Below, piece after piece: positions 9,400 to 19,731 of a DNA stretch of 64,000 nt (within the stretch, counting starts at the first letter, position 1; each line of letters starts with the position of its first letter). A model generated the notes under the pieces. It did not search any database and was not told the DNA's origin. It was given only the letters and a program-made list of their open reading frames with translations. Made by a program: the position numbers and the translations under genes. The stretch is from Alphaproteobacteria bacterium (lineage in GTDB: Bacteria; Pseudomonadota; Alphaproteobacteria; Rickettsiales; SXRF01), in NCBI GenBank assembly GCA_020049775.1, contig JAGVLO010000004.1, positions 186,001 to 250,000 on the forward strand. Reading direction: 5' to 3'.

Positions 9400-11269
9400 G
9401 ATGGTGCCTTTGCATAGTTGCGGTTATTCCCCCTAGTGCCATTAGCATAAAACCTGCCCAAATCAAATAGGTCAATGGGTTGTAATAGAATCTTGCAGAG
9501 ATTTTTCCGGTTTTTGCTGATGGTTCGCCGATTACGCCATATAGGTCACCCCATGGCGTAAGGGCAATTGATGCAATGCTGGTTCCGGTCTTCCGGATAG
9601 CAAATGTACGATACTCCGGTGTTAGCGCTTCCTTATGGCCATCGACGCTGAATTGGGCAATGAGTGTGGAATGGTTAGGGGTTTCCTGTGCTAAGAGGGC
9701 ATCGAGCGTTATATGGTAGCCCGCGATTTCAAAATGGTCGCCTTCTGACATCCATCGTTCGGTTTCGCTTTTCCACAGGCCCGCACCTGTGATGCCTGCC
9801 ACTAGCAGGGCAGCGCCAGTATGCCCTAGAAATACAGAAAAGCGCCCGCGTGTGTTCCTGTGCTTGATAAGCCAGCTCAGACTGGCCACCAAAAGCCACG
9901 CACATAGTGCCATGCCGAGTGCCGAAAAGATAACCTGCCGGTTAGCAACCGCCAGAACAATTGCACCCGCTACAAGTGCTGCCATTAGTGCGGGCAGCGA
10001 TTGCCTGAGTGCGTCTGCAAGGGCTGCTTTTTTCCACGGCATAAAAGGAGTTAGTCCGGCAAATATCAGCGGAATCGCCAGTAGCGGTAGTGCCGTGGCG
10101 TTAAAGTAGGGTGGGCCTACGGATATTTTTTCACGGCTTATCCATTCTGCCAGCATGGGGTATAACGTGCCAAGCAATACGGTGGCGCATGCAGTAAGCA
10201 GGAATATGTTATTGATAATAATCATGCCTTCGCGCGACAGCGGAAGCACGCGTTGTTTTCCCTCAGGCGCATGAGTCTTGGTGGCAAATAATGCTAATGC
10301 CCAGCCAAGAATAGCGGTGAGGTAGAGTAATATGAAAAGCCCGCGCTGCGGGTCGCTTGCAAAGCTGTGTACCGACACCAAAACGCCTGAACGCACAAGG
10401 AATGTTCCCAGCATGCTCATACCGAACGTAAGAATGGAAAGTAAAATCACCCACTGCGACAGGCTGCCGCGTTTTTTGAGTACAATATTGGCGTGCAACA
10501 GGGCTGTTCCAGTCAGCCATGGTAAAAGGGAGGCATTCTCAACCGGATCCCAGAACCAGAACCCGCCCCAGCCGAGAACACGGTATGCCCACCAGCTTCC
10601 CAGCCCGATACCTACCGTTAGTGCGCTCCATGACACCAGTATCCACGGATGGGCGAGGTGCGCCCATTCGCGTCCGGTATGTCCGTGGATAAGTCCGGAG
10701 ACGGCAAGCGAAAACACAATCGAGAAGCCGACATATCCGAGGTAAAGTATAGGTGGGTGTATGGCCAGAGCCATATCCTGCAATAGCGGGTTGAGTGCCT
10801 GTCCGTCTGCGGTAGGTGGGAACACGCGTTCAAACGGGCTGGAGGTAAAAATAATAAACGCCAGCGCACCTGCGCAAATAACGGATTGCGTTGCAATGCC
10901 GCTGTGAATAAATTGCAGCGGGTGTGCTTTGCGCCCCATGGCGAGTATGGCGCCAAACACGGCGATAACCCATACCCAGAGCAGCATGGAGCCTTCATGG
11001 TTGCCCCATGCGCCGCTAATTTTATAAAGCAGTGGCAGGCTGCGGTTGGAATGGCTGACAACGTTTTCAACGCTGAAATCATTCATCAAACGCAATATAA
11101 CCAGCGTGGCAAGCGCCAGGCTCACCAGCAAGGCCTGTAACCATGCGGCTGGCGCAAGACATGGGGCAAGCAGCAGCCTTATGCGCTGAACTGGTAATAG
11201 GAACACGGACTGCAGGGTAGCAGTACACAGTGCAAGGATAAGGAAAAAGATGCCAAACTCAGCCGTCAT
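9386..11269 (-). CDS. ccmF: Heme lyase CcmF
   Basis: WGNHEGSMLLWV, GWGGFWFWDPVENASLLPWLTGTALLH motifs. Confidence 0.96.
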   Translation of the reverse strand: MTAEFGIFFLILALCTATLQSVFLLPVQRIRLLLAPCLAPAAWLQALLVSLALATLVILRLMNDFSVENVVSHSNRSLPLLYKISGAWGNHEGSMLLWVWVIAVFGAILAMGRKAHPLQFIHSGIATQSVICAGALAFIIFTSSPFERVFPPTADGQALNPLLQDMALAIHPPILYLGYVGFSIVFSLAVSGLIHGHTGREWAHLAHPWILVSWSALTVGIGLGSWWAYRVLGWGGFWFWDPVENASLLPWLTGTALLHANIVLKKRGSLSQWVILLSILTFGMSMLGTFLVRSGVLVSVHSFASDPQRGLFILLYLTAILGWALALFATKTHAPEGKQRVLPLSREGMIIINNIFLLTACATVLLGTLYPMLAEWISREKISVGPPYFNATALPLLAIPLIFAGLTPFMPWKKAALADALRQSLPALMAALVAGAIVLAVANRQVIFSALGMALCAWLLVASLSWLIKHRNTRGRFSVFLGHTGAALLVAGITGAGLWKSETERWMSEGDHFEIAGYHITLDALLAQETPNHSTLIAQFSVDGHKEALTPEYRTFAIRKTGTSIASIALTPWGDLYGVIGEPSAKTGKISARFYYNPLTYLIWAGFMLMALGGITATMQRHHHETC

Positions 11270-11276
11270 GCCAGCA

Positions 11277-11732
11277 TCATGGTTTGGCAGGCACAGGTGT
11301 TTCGCCTTGCCAATGGCCTGTTTTTTTCAACGCGTCAATGACTTCTCTTGGCATATAGTTTTCATCATGCTTTGCAAGAATGGTTTTAGCGTTGAAGAGG
11401 GTGCCATTTACCAGATAGCCTTCCGCCACAACGCCTTGCCCCTCGCGGAACAGGTTGGGCAATAGCCCCGTATATTGCACTTTTAGGCTGGCCTTGCCAT
11501 CGGTGACTACGAAGGTGATATTGTCTTGCGCACCGTTTATAATACTGCCTGTTTCCACTAACCCGCCGATGCGCAGCCGTTGTGTACTGGAAATGGCGCG
11601 GTCTGCCAGCTCGGAGGGGCTGTAAAAAAACACAAGGTTATCGCGGAATGCGCGCATTGTCAGCAAAACTGAAACGCACAGAAATAATGTTGTCACCATG
11701 ATGAATACAAGCCTCTGGTGTTTTGGCTTCAT
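11277..11732 (-). CDS. ccmE: Cytochrome c maturation protein CcmE
   Basis: RIGGLVETGSI, LFREGQGVVAEG, AKTILAKHDENYMP heme-binding motif. Confidence 0.95.
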   Translation of the reverse strand: MKPKHQRLVFIMVTTLFLCVSVLLTMRAFRDNLVFFYSPSELADRAISSTQRLRIGGLVETGSIINGAQDNITFVVTDGKASLKVQYTGLLPNLFREGQGVVAEGYLVNGTLFNAKTILAKHDENYMPREVIDALKKTGHWQGETPVPAKP

Positions 11733-11917
11733 GACAGGGATTGGGGTATATCGCTTTGCTGGGTTGCATTGAGTTCGGCCAGCATTTTTTGTGCCTTTCG
11801 CAAGGAGCGCACGCTGGAAAATGTCATGATGGCCATAACGGTTCCGGCAATGATAAATGATGGCCAGATATAGGCTGTGTATTCGCCTATAGCTAAAACT
11901 TCTGTTAACTTTTCCAT
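11729..11917 (-). CDS. ccmD: Heme exporter protein CcmD
   Basis: Short single-TM protein GEYTAYIWPSFIIAGTVMAIMT directly upstream of ccmE. Confidence 0.8.
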   Translation of the reverse strand: MEKLTEVLAIGEYTAYIWPSFIIAGTVMAIMTFSSVRSLRKAQKMLAELNATQQSDIPQSLS

Positions 11918-12090
11918 GTTATACAAACGGCATGTGGTATTTGTGCGGCGGATTAAACTGCGCATTCTATCCTGCGTCAAGTAACAAAAAGCTGGTGTAT
12001 TTCAGTGTTTTATATTATGGTTCGACATGATGTACGAAAACGGGTTGCCAGTTACTGCGCCTAGACGCGCTATTCCATAGAAAAGGTTCC

Positions 12091-12810
12091 ATGTCCAATA
12101 AGTCACCCCCTGAAGAATATCTGGAGATTGCCGAGAAAGTCCGAACCGGCGAATATTTCCGCGAAGCGCGGGGCATACATGACGTAACCGTTAACGACCC
12201 GATGTCCGAGCGGTATTTCTATATCTGCATTACATCGCTTGCCATCATGATTCTGCTGGTGGCAATGTCGGCGGCAAAGGGTCTTTATCCGTTGAACATC
12301 TCCATCCCGTTTATTTTCAACACGCATGACATCGTCAATGACCTGCCACGCATGAAAACGATGACGTCATTCAAGGGTGAGAGCGCCACCGAAGCGTTGT
12401 TGAGGTTCTTGGTTAAGAACTATGTTACCATGCGTGAAACCTATGAAATAGACACCTTTGACCGCAATATCAACGGTGTTAAGCAACAAAGCTCCAAAGA
12501 CCTGTTTGCCGAATATCAGCAGTTAATAACCCCCAGTAATCCTGAAAGCCCAATAGTCGTGTACCAGCGCCACACACGCCGCGCAATTGTCATCCTCGCC
12601 ACCAAACGCCTAGAGGATCAGGATTTTGGCATGGAAGTGTATTTCGACGTATTTATGGAAACACGAGGCGAAGTAAAAAAATCACGCTGGCAAGCAGATA
12701 TCGCTTTTAGTTATAGCGGCGTTGAGTTAGATGAGAATAAAGAGAAAGTGAAACCCATCAGCTTCGTTGTGACCAAATATCGTTCCAAGCGAATTCAGGA
12801 CATGCAATGA
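12091..12810 (+). CDS. virB8: Type IV secretion system protein VirB8
   Basis: Single N-terminal TM, VirB8-like periplasmic domain (LLRFLVKNYVTMRETY, SFVVTKYRSKRI), overlaps virB9. Confidence 0.85.
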   Translation: MSNKSPPEEYLEIAEKVRTGEYFREARGIHDVTVNDPMSERYFYICITSLAIMILLVAMSAAKGLYPLNISIPFIFNTHDIVNDLPRMKTMTSFKGESATEALLRFLVKNYVTMRETYEIDTFDRNINGVKQQSSKDLFAEYQQLITPSNPESPIVVYQRHTRRAIVILATKRLEDQDFGMEVYFDVFMETRGEVKKSRWQADIAFSYSGVELDENKEKVKPISFVVTKYRSKRIQDMQ

Positions 12811-13604
12811 AAATAAAATTTGCACTAAAATTGTTGACTCTATCACTGGTGGCTTCTTCCTCTCTCAGCCCGGCATATGCCGTCCGTGAGCCTAAACCGG
12901 TGATGCTGGATCACCGCGTGCGCACGGTGATGTACCAAAAAGATGAAGTGTATAAATATACTGGCCATTACCGTTTCCAGACATCCATCGAGTTCGGTCA
13001 GGAAGAGGAAATCAAGACAATATCGATGGGTGACTCCACGGCGTGGATGCTCAACCCGTCCGGCAACCGCCTGTTTCTCAAACCTATAGAGCAGGATGCC
13101 ACTACAAACATGACCATTATCACGAACAGGAGAATATACCTGTTCGAGCTGCATGCCCGTGAAACCGATGACATCGATGACAAGGACATGACATTTATCA
13201 TGCGTTTTCTCTATCCCGACGAGCTAGAAGAAGTTGATGCGCAGAACATTACAAATTATTTGGATTCCGTACCGATTCCTGAGCTGGACGAGAACCCCGA
13301 AAAATATAACTTCAAATACGAAATATCTGGCTCGGACGCAGTTGCCCCCATAAAAATATTTGATGATGGCCAGTTCACCTTCTTCCTGTTCAAGGACCTG
13401 AACGCGGATGTGCCGGCGTTCTACATCACTGACGACAGGGGCAACGAGGCACTTGTCAACTATCGCACGCGTGGCGACTATATTGTACTTGAGCGCGTGT
13501 CAAAGCGTCTTACGTTGCGCCATGGCACCGATATTGTCTGCGTATTTAATAATGGACCGATTCCAGTAGGCCTGCCTGCGGAAGCGCTGGAAGACAGCTT
13601 TTAA
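12807..13604 (+). CDS. virB9: Type IV secretion system protein VirB9/TrbG
   Basis: Signal peptide; GDSTAWMLNPSGNRLFLKPIEQDATTNMTIITNRRIYLFEL; C-terminal FDDGQFTFFLF..LPAFYI-like domain ending RHGTDIVCVFN. Confidence 0.93.
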   Translation: MKIKFALKLLTLSLVASSSLSPAYAVREPKPVMLDHRVRTVMYQKDEVYKYTGHYRFQTSIEFGQEEEIKTISMGDSTAWMLNPSGNRLFLKPIEQDATTNMTIITNRRIYLFELHARETDDIDDKDMTFIMRFLYPDELEEVDAQNITNYLDSVPIPELDENPEKYNFKYEISGSDAVAPIKIFDDGQFTFFLFKDLNADVPAFYITDDRGNEALVNYRTRGDYIVLERVSKRLTLRHGTDIVCVFNNGPIPVGLPAEALEDSF

Positions 13605-13628
13605 TCTCATTTCGGTCAGGCGTCGCTG

Positions 13629-14636
13629 ATGACAAAAAACCACTATAAGGTCGGTGTGCTGGGTGGGGGCGCATGGGGTACGGCCCTTGCCGTGCTGGCA
13701 AACCGTGCCGGTAGCCAGGCCATGCTCGCCACGCGCAATAACAACGTGCTGCAATCCATCAACGAGCGGCGTACCAACGAAGTCTATCTGCCCTCCATTT
13801 TCATAGATCCGGCCATCATCGCCACCGACAAGCTTGCTGATGTGTGCCGCAGCGACCTCATCATCATTGCCGTGCCGTCACATGTGCTGCGTTCGGTGTG
13901 TATTCTTATTTCCGACATGCTGGCCACCAACGTACCCATACTGATTGCAAGCAAGGGCGTTGAGCGCGGAAGCTTGCTTTTGATGAACGAGGTGGCAGCA
14001 TCCATATTGCCGCATAACCCGATTGGTATCATCTCCGGCCCCAATTTTGCTGATGAAGCGGCGCAGGGTTTGCCTTGCGCCACCACGGTTGCTTGCGCAA
14101 GAAAAGATTTATGGGACATGATAACTTACGCCATCGGCGGTAAGTTGTTCCGTACCTACATGACCACTGACGTCATCGGCACACAGATTGGCGGCGCCAC
14201 CAAGAACGTGATAGCCGTTGCCTGCGGCATTGCCATAGGCAAGAATTTTGGTGAAAACGCACGCGCGGCGTTGGTCACGCGCGGCTTTGCCGAAATTGCG
14301 CGGCTGGCACAGGCCAAGGGCGGTAAATACGAAACGCTGATGGGGCTTTCCGGCCTCGGCGATTTAATTCTCACCTGCGGAAGCACTAAATCGCGCAACA
14401 TGTCGTTTGGCGTGGCCATAGGGCAGGGCAAGGCAAAAGAAGAGACGCTGGCGCAGCGCGGGCGCACTGCAACAGAAGGTGTGGTCGCTTCCGAGTCCAT
14501 TAGCAAGCTGGCAAAAAAATTCGACGTATCCATGCCTATCTGCGATGGCGTGTACCGGATTTTATATGAAAACGCGCCGGTGGACCGCGTTATTGAAGAG
14601 CTTCTTGAGCGCCCTGTAGTGGCTGAGACAGCATAG
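13629..14636 (+). CDS. gpsA: Glycerol-3-phosphate dehydrogenase [NAD(P)+]
   Basis: VGVLGGGAWGTALAVLA, SGPNFADEAAQGLPCATTVA, GATKNVIAVACGI, GLGDLILTC motifs. Confidence 0.96.
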   Translation: MTKNHYKVGVLGGGAWGTALAVLANRAGSQAMLATRNNNVLQSINERRTNEVYLPSIFIDPAIIATDKLADVCRSDLIIIAVPSHVLRSVCILISDMLATNVPILIASKGVERGSLLLMNEVAASILPHNPIGIISGPNFADEAAQGLPCATTVACARKDLWDMITYAIGGKLFRTYMTTDVIGTQIGGATKNVIAVACGIAIGKNFGENARAALVTRGFAEIARLAQAKGGKYETLMGLSGLGDLILTCGSTKSRNMSFGVAIGQGKAKEETLAQRGRTATEGVVASESISKLAKKFDVSMPICDGVYRILYENAPVDRVIEELLERPVVAETA

Positions 14637-14780
14637 CTACATCGTAACCCATTGTATTTTAAAGCGCCTAATATCGGGTTATACAAATTTCCGCGTGACT
14701 TTTTAACCATTTAACGTTAATCATCATTCCCTTTCATGCTATGATGAACGGCTTCAAGTACCCACGAAACATGACAGGCA

Positions 14781-15776
14781 ATGTTACTTAGCGATAACAA
14801 TACGAAGAATGCAGCACCCGCTGGCCGTATCGATTATGAATCGGAAATAAAGCGCCTGCGCAAAGAAATGAACGCCGTCATACTCGCGCATTATTATGTG
14901 GACGACGACATTCAGGAAATAGCGGACTATGTGGGCGATTCGCTGGAACTGGCGCGCCGCGCCGCGCAGACCGATGCCGATGTGATTGTGTTTTGCGGTG
15001 TGCGCTTCATGGCAGAAGGCGCGCGCATACTGAACCCGAAAAAACTGGTGCTTGTCCCTGATATGAAAGCGGGTTGTTCGCTTGAGGATTCCTGCCCGCC
15101 GGACGAATTTGCGAAATTCAAACAACAACACCCCGATCACACGGTAGTCACCTACATTAACTGCTCGGCGCGCATCAAGGCGATGTCGGACATTATCGTC
15201 ACGTCCAGCAACGCCGAGGCCATTATCGGCCAGTTGCCGCAGGACGCTAAAATTATTTTTGCGCCCGACAAATATCTCGGCGCGTATCTCAACAAAAAAA
15301 CAGGCCGCAATATGCTGCTGTGGAATGGCACGTGTATGGTGCATGAAAATTTTTCCGAGCAGGAGCTGATAAAGCTAAAAACGCGCCATCCGCAGGCGCA
15401 TGTCATTGCCCATCCCGAATGTCCGGAAACATTACTCCGCCATGCGGGGCATGTTGGTTCCACCTCGTCGCTGATTAATTTCAGCGAGGCGCATCCGGGC
15501 AAGGAATTCATTGTACTCACCGAGCCGGGCATATTGCATGAAATGAAAAAGCGCTCACCCGGAAGCGTGTTTTACGATGTGCCTGGTCTATCTGAGGGCG
15601 GTGCCTGCGTGTCGTGCAACAACTGCCCGCACATGAAGCTCAACTCGATTGAAAAAATCTATTACTGCATGAAAAACAAATCGCCCGTACTGGACCTGCC
15701 GCCGGAGCTGATAGAGCAGGCGAAAAAGCCGCTCGAACGCATGCTGGAAATGTCAAAAAATATCGGCCGGAAATAA
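14781..15776 (+). CDS. nadA: Quinolinate synthase
   Basis: AHYYVDDDIQEIADYVGDSLELAR, VVTYINCSA, PDKYLGAYL, HPECP, CNNCPHMKLN motifs. Confidence 0.96.
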   Translation: MLLSDNNTKNAAPAGRIDYESEIKRLRKEMNAVILAHYYVDDDIQEIADYVGDSLELARRAAQTDADVIVFCGVRFMAEGARILNPKKLVLVPDMKAGCSLEDSCPPDEFAKFKQQHPDHTVVTYINCSARIKAMSDIIVTSSNAEAIIGQLPQDAKIIFAPDKYLGAYLNKKTGRNMLLWNGTCMVHENFSEQELIKLKTRHPQAHVIAHPECPETLLRHAGHVGSTSSLINFSEAHPGKEFIVLTEPGILHEMKKRSPGSVFYDVPGLSEGGACVSCNNCPHMKLNSIEKIYYCMKNKSPVLDLPPELIEQAKKPLERMLEMSKNIGRK

Positions 15777-15779
15777 AAA

Positions 15780-16997
15780 TTACGCAGTCGCCCGCATTGC
15801 TTCAGGTTCTGCTTCCGGCTCAGCCAGCGCTTCACTTAAGCCAAGCACCTCGCGGTACACCTCAAGCGTTTTGTAGCACATTACGTCCAGCGAGAAGCGC
15901 TGGGCGTTGGCAATCGCGTCTTCGCCGATTTTGTGTAAGCCGGCTTCATCCATCTGCAATACATTGTCGATTGCCTGCGACAGTTCGGCTACATCCCCCG
16001 GTTTTACCAGCCAGCCTGTAACGTCGGGAACGACGGTTTCCATTGGTCCGCCCTGATTGCTTGCGATCACGGGTTTGCCCAGTGCCTGCGCTTCCAACAC
16101 CACGCGGCCGAACGCCTCCGGTTCAATCGAAGCTGATACGACCACGCGTGAAAGCTGGTAGGCTTCGGTCATGTATCTGGTATGGCCGATGATGCGTACA
16201 TGTCCTTCGAGGTTGGATTTGCTGATGAGCTTTTCAAGCGATTTGCGGTATTTTTCGTGTCCCTTGTCATCACCGAGTATGACGGCAAAGAAGCGGCGGT
16301 GCGGCAGTGCGGCAAGCGCCTTGATGAAGGCTTCCTGCCCCTTCCAGCGGGTGATGCGTCCGGGGAAAAGAATCAGCGGTAAATCATCCGGCAAGCGCCA
16401 CTCGCGCGCGAGTTCAATCACGCGTTGGGTTTTCTGTGCGTAAGGGTTGAACAGTTTGAGGTCAACGCCGCGTTGGATAACGCGCAGGCGGCTGGCCTTG
16501 GCATTGGGATAGTTTTTCTTGATGTGTTCAGCAATGAAATGGGAAATGGCAATGACGCGTTCACCGCGTGTCATGATGCTGTTATAGCTGCGCTTGAACA
16601 TGCCGCTTAAATTATACGTGCCGTGGAAGGTGGTGACGAAGTGGCAACCGGTGCGGCGCGACGCAATCCACGAACTCCACGCCGGAGCGCGCGAACGTGC
16701 ATGGATAATATCAACGTTATGTTCGCGGATGATGCGCGCCAGCTTGCCTGCGTTCGACCAGATGGTGAACAGGTCGCGCTTGTCCAGCGGCAGTGTGAAA
16801 TGTTTGATATCGGCATGGGCGAGCTGTGTGGTCATCGGGCCGCCGGCAGAGGCGACAAGGGGAACAGCGCCGGACTGGAAAATAGCGCGGGCGATTTCGA
16901 TAGTGCCGCGCTCAACCCCACCGCTTTGAAGGCTGGGTAACACCTGTAATATGACAGGCGGCTTGTAGTTTGCGGTTGGTGTTTGCGTTTCCATCAA
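15780..16997 (-). CDS. Glycosyltransferase family 4
   Basis: LPSLQSGGVERGTIEIA, GRITRWKGQEAFI, EPEAFGRVVLEAQALGKPVIASNQGGPMETV. Confidence 0.92.
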   Translation of the reverse strand: MMETQTPTANYKPPVILQVLPSLQSGGVERGTIEIARAIFQSGAVPLVASAGGPMTTQLAHADIKHFTLPLDKRDLFTIWSNAGKLARIIREHNVDIIHARSRAPAWSSWIASRRTGCHFVTTFHGTYNLSGMFKRSYNSIMTRGERVIAISHFIAEHIKKNYPNAKASRLRVIQRGVDLKLFNPYAQKTQRVIELAREWRLPDDLPLILFPGRITRWKGQEAFIKALAALPHRRFFAVILGDDKGHEKYRKSLEKLISKSNLEGHVRIIGHTRYMTEAYQLSRVVVSASIEPEAFGRVVLEAQALGKPVIASNQGGPMETVVPDVTGWLVKPGDVAELSQAIDNVLQMDEAGLHKIGEDAIANAQRFSLDVMCYKTLEVYREVLGLSEALAEPEAEPEAMRATA

Positions 16998-17066
16998 GAC
17001 TAATTTATAAAACCCTGCTAATACAGGTCTATAGATGAACCGTTAACAGGTCAATTATAATCCGCA

Positions 17067-17822
17067 ATGACAACCAAATTTCTTTCACTGGCCGATGGCC
17101 GAAAAATCGCCTACTGCCTGACCGAAGGAAAGCTTCCCGGTGTCGTGTTTTGCGGCGGTTTCAAATCCGACATGACCGGCAGCAAAGCCATGGCGCTGGA
17201 GGCCTTCTGCAAGCAGCGGGGCCAGCGTTTTGTGCGCTTTGACTACACAGGCCACGGCCAGTCTTCCGGCACATTTGCCGAAGGCACCATCGGCGCGTGG
17301 CGTCAGGATGCGCTGGATATTCTCGATAATGTAGCCACGGGTGAAAACGTGGTGGTCGGTTCCAGCATGGGCGGGTGGATCATGCTACTTCTGGCGCTGG
17401 CGCGCAAAAAGCAGGTGAAGGCACTGGTCGGCATTGCCAGTGCGCCGGACTTCACTGAAGATTTGATATGGCAGCAGCTCACCGACGAGCAGCGCGAGGA
17501 AATGAACACGAAGGGCGTTATCCACATGCCGTCCTGCTACGGCGAGGACCCATACCCGATTACGCTGCAGCTGTTGGCGGAAGGGCGTGGTCACTGCCTG
17601 CTGGAACAGGCGGTGATTGATATTGCCGTGCCGGTGCGCCTTATTCACGGCACGAAAGATGACGATGTGCCGTGGCAGTTCTCACAAATCCTTATGGAAA
17701 AGCTGGCATCGAAAGACGTCTGCCTGCGGCTGGTCAAAGACGGCGGCCACCGCCTGTCCGAGCCGGACCAGTTGGAAATGATGTGCCAGCTTTTGAAAGA
17801 AGTATTGTGCCTAGTAGAATAG
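17067..17822 (+). CDS. Alpha/beta hydrolase
   Basis: FDYTGHGQSSG, VVGSSMGGWIMLLLA nucleophile elbow, C-terminal DDDVP and GGHR. Confidence 0.9.
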   Translation: MTTKFLSLADGRKIAYCLTEGKLPGVVFCGGFKSDMTGSKAMALEAFCKQRGQRFVRFDYTGHGQSSGTFAEGTIGAWRQDALDILDNVATGENVVVGSSMGGWIMLLLALARKKQVKALVGIASAPDFTEDLIWQQLTDEQREEMNTKGVIHMPSCYGEDPYPITLQLLAEGRGHCLLEQAVIDIAVPVRLIHGTKDDDVPWQFSQILMEKLASKDVCLRLVKDGGHRLSEPDQLEMMCQLLKEVLCLVE

Positions 17823-17825
17823 GCG

Positions 17826-17910
17826 TCATCCCTGCGAAGGCAGGGATCTCCGTTACAACGGCTTGTGGATTGTAAATTATAGAGATTCCCGCCTGCGCGG
17901 GAATGACATT
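17826..17910. repeat. Inverted-repeat (REP/MITE-like) element, copy 1
   Basis: gtcatcCCTGCGAAGGCAGGgatctc ... gagattCCCGCCTGCGCGGGaatgaca: two small palindromes whose outer arms are mutually complementary. Confidence 0.75.
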
Positions 17911-18025
17911 TTTCACGATTTACCACCCACCCGCCACCACTCACCATTTCATTAAAAATCCTTTGCAAGCAGGGCGTTTTGGCGGTAATTCTGTTCCTCT
18001 TTAGCCAACCAAGAGCATAAAAACC

Positions 18026-19189
18026 ATGAAACCCACTGAAAAGCCTAAAAATCCCTGTTTTTCCTCCGGCCCGTGCGCCAAGCGCCCCGGCTGGTCGCTG
18101 GATGCCCTGAAGGGCGCAGCCCTTGGCCGTTCGCACCGTGCGAAAATCGGCAAGACCAAGCTGGCCGACGTGATTGAAAAGAGCAAACAGGTGCTGGGTA
18201 TGCCAGCTGATTATGTGCTGGGCATTGTTCCGGCGTCAGACACAGGCGCTATCGAAATGGCCATGTGGTCACTGCTTGGTGCGCGCGGCGTGGACGTGCT
18301 GGCGTGGGAAAGCTTCGGCTCCGGCTGGGGCGCGGATTGCAAAAACCAGCTCAAACTCGCTGACCTCAATATTTATAAAGCCGATTACGGCAAGCTGCCT
18401 GACCTCTCCAAGGTGGACTGGAATCGCGACGTGGTCTTCACGTGGAACGGAACAACCTCCGGCGTGCGCGTAGCCAATGCTGACTGGATTGCCAAGGACC
18501 GCAAGGGTCTTTCGATTTGCGATGCGACGTCTGCTGCGTTTGCCATGGATTTACCGTGGGACAAGCTTGACGTGGTCACATGGTCGTGGCAGAAAGTGCT
18601 TGGCGGCGAAGCCGCACACGGCATGATTGCGCTTTCACCGCGCGCGGTGGAACGCCTGACGACCTATACGCCCGCATGGCCACTGCCCAAAATTTTCCAG
18701 ATGTCTAAAGGTGGCAAGCTCATTGACGGTATTTTCAAGGGTGAAACCATCAACACGCCTTCTATGCTTTGCGTGGAAGACGCGCTTGACGGCCTTGAGT
18801 GGAGCGCCAAACTCGGCGGGCTGAAAGGCCTCGTTGCACGCAGTGAGGGCAACTTGAAAGCAGTAGAACAGTGGGTGTCAAAATCTGACTGGGCGGCCTT
18901 CCTCGCCGAAGACGCGAAGATCCGCTCCTGCACGTCCATCTGCCTTAAAATTACCGATTCATGGTTCACTGGCCTCGCGCCCGAAGCGCAAGCCGAAGCC
19001 GCCAAGAAAATCGCATCACTCCTTGAAAAAGAAGGTGTGGCGTTTGACATCGGCGCATACCGCGACGCACCTCCGGGCATACGCATCTGGGGCGGCGCAA
19101 CGGTGGAAACCAGCGATTTGAATTTGCTGTTCCCGTGGCTCGACTGGGCATGGAACGAAGTCAAAAACACCGCAGCGAAGGCGGCGTAA
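18026..19189 (+). CDS. serC: Phosphoserine aminotransferase
   Basis: [61 protein letters not shown]. Confidence 0.95.
   Translation: MKPTEKPKNPCFSSGPCAKRPGWSLDALKGAALGRSHRAKIGKTKLADVIEKSKQVLGMPADYVLGIVPASDTGAIEMAMWSLLGARGVDVLAWESFGSGWGADCKNQLKLADLNIYKADYGKLPDLSKVDWNRDVVFTWNGTTSGVRVANADWIAKDRKGLSICDATSAAFAMDLPWDKLDVVTWSWQKVLGGEAAHGMIALSPRAVERLTTYTPAWPLPKIFQMSKGGKLIDGIFKGETINTPSMLCVEDALDGLEWSAKLGGLKGLVARSEGNLKAVEQWVSKSDWAAFLAEDAKIRSCTSICLKITDSWFTGLAPEAQAEAAKKIASLLEKEGVAFDIGAYRDAPPGIRIWGGATVETSDLNLLFPWLDWAWNEVKNTAAKAA
19169..19189 (+). repeat. 21-bp direct repeat at the serC 3' end (copy A)
   Basis: accgcagcgaaggcggcgtaa, including the serC stop codon. Confidence 0.9.
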
Positions 19190-19194
19190 ACCAA

Positions 19195-19698
19195 GTGAAA
19201 AAGCTATTCACTGTTTTGGCATGCCTACCCCTTGCAGGATGCTATTTCTGGATAGATGTAGAGCGTACATCTTACAGAAATAGTAATAGTGATGTTTACG
19301 TTAGCTCAGTAAAAACAGAGCAAAAGGCCGGGCCGTTTTTTTTCGCTCCAAGAGCGGATATTGGCCTTACGTATACCCAAATAAACAGGTGCTTTGACCC
19401 TGATGTGCGGAAAGATGTTTATATTCTCTACACCGAGCCATACAAAACATCTTATAATCGTGTTTATGATAGCAGAGTTCCTAATCACTTTTTTGAGGCA
19501 GATGATTACAAAGAGGTCTTTGATAAACTATGTACCCAGTATGGTAAGAATAACGACTTGCGCATGTTAGGCACTGAATTGCTTTCCTGTTTTCCAAAGT
19601 ATGATAAAGGATATAAGCATCCGTGGCTCGTTGCACAAGAACAGGCTGAGTGCCAGAATCTCGCTAAAAAGTTAGAGAAGGGTTACAAAGAAAATTGA
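19195..19698 (+). CDS. Putative lipoprotein, GTG start
   Basis: VKKLFTVLACLPLAGC: signal peptide plus LAGC lipobox; no family recognised. Confidence 0.75.
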   Translation: MKKLFTVLACLPLAGCYFWIDVERTSYRNSNSDVYVSSVKTEQKAGPFFFAPRADIGLTYTQINRCFDPDVRKDVYILYTEPYKTSYNRVYDSRVPNHFFEADDYKEVFDKLCTQYGKNNDLRMLGTELLSCFPKYDKGYKHPWLVAQEQAECQNLAKKLEKGYKEN

Positions 19699-19700
19699 AT

Positions 19701-19721
19701 ACCGCAGCGAAAGCGGCGTAA
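19701..19721 (+). repeat. 21-bp direct repeat (copy B) downstream of the lipoprotein gene
   Basis: accgcagcgaaagcggcgtaa, one mismatch to 19169-19189. Confidence 0.9.
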
Positions 19722-19731
19722 TTTTTAAATA

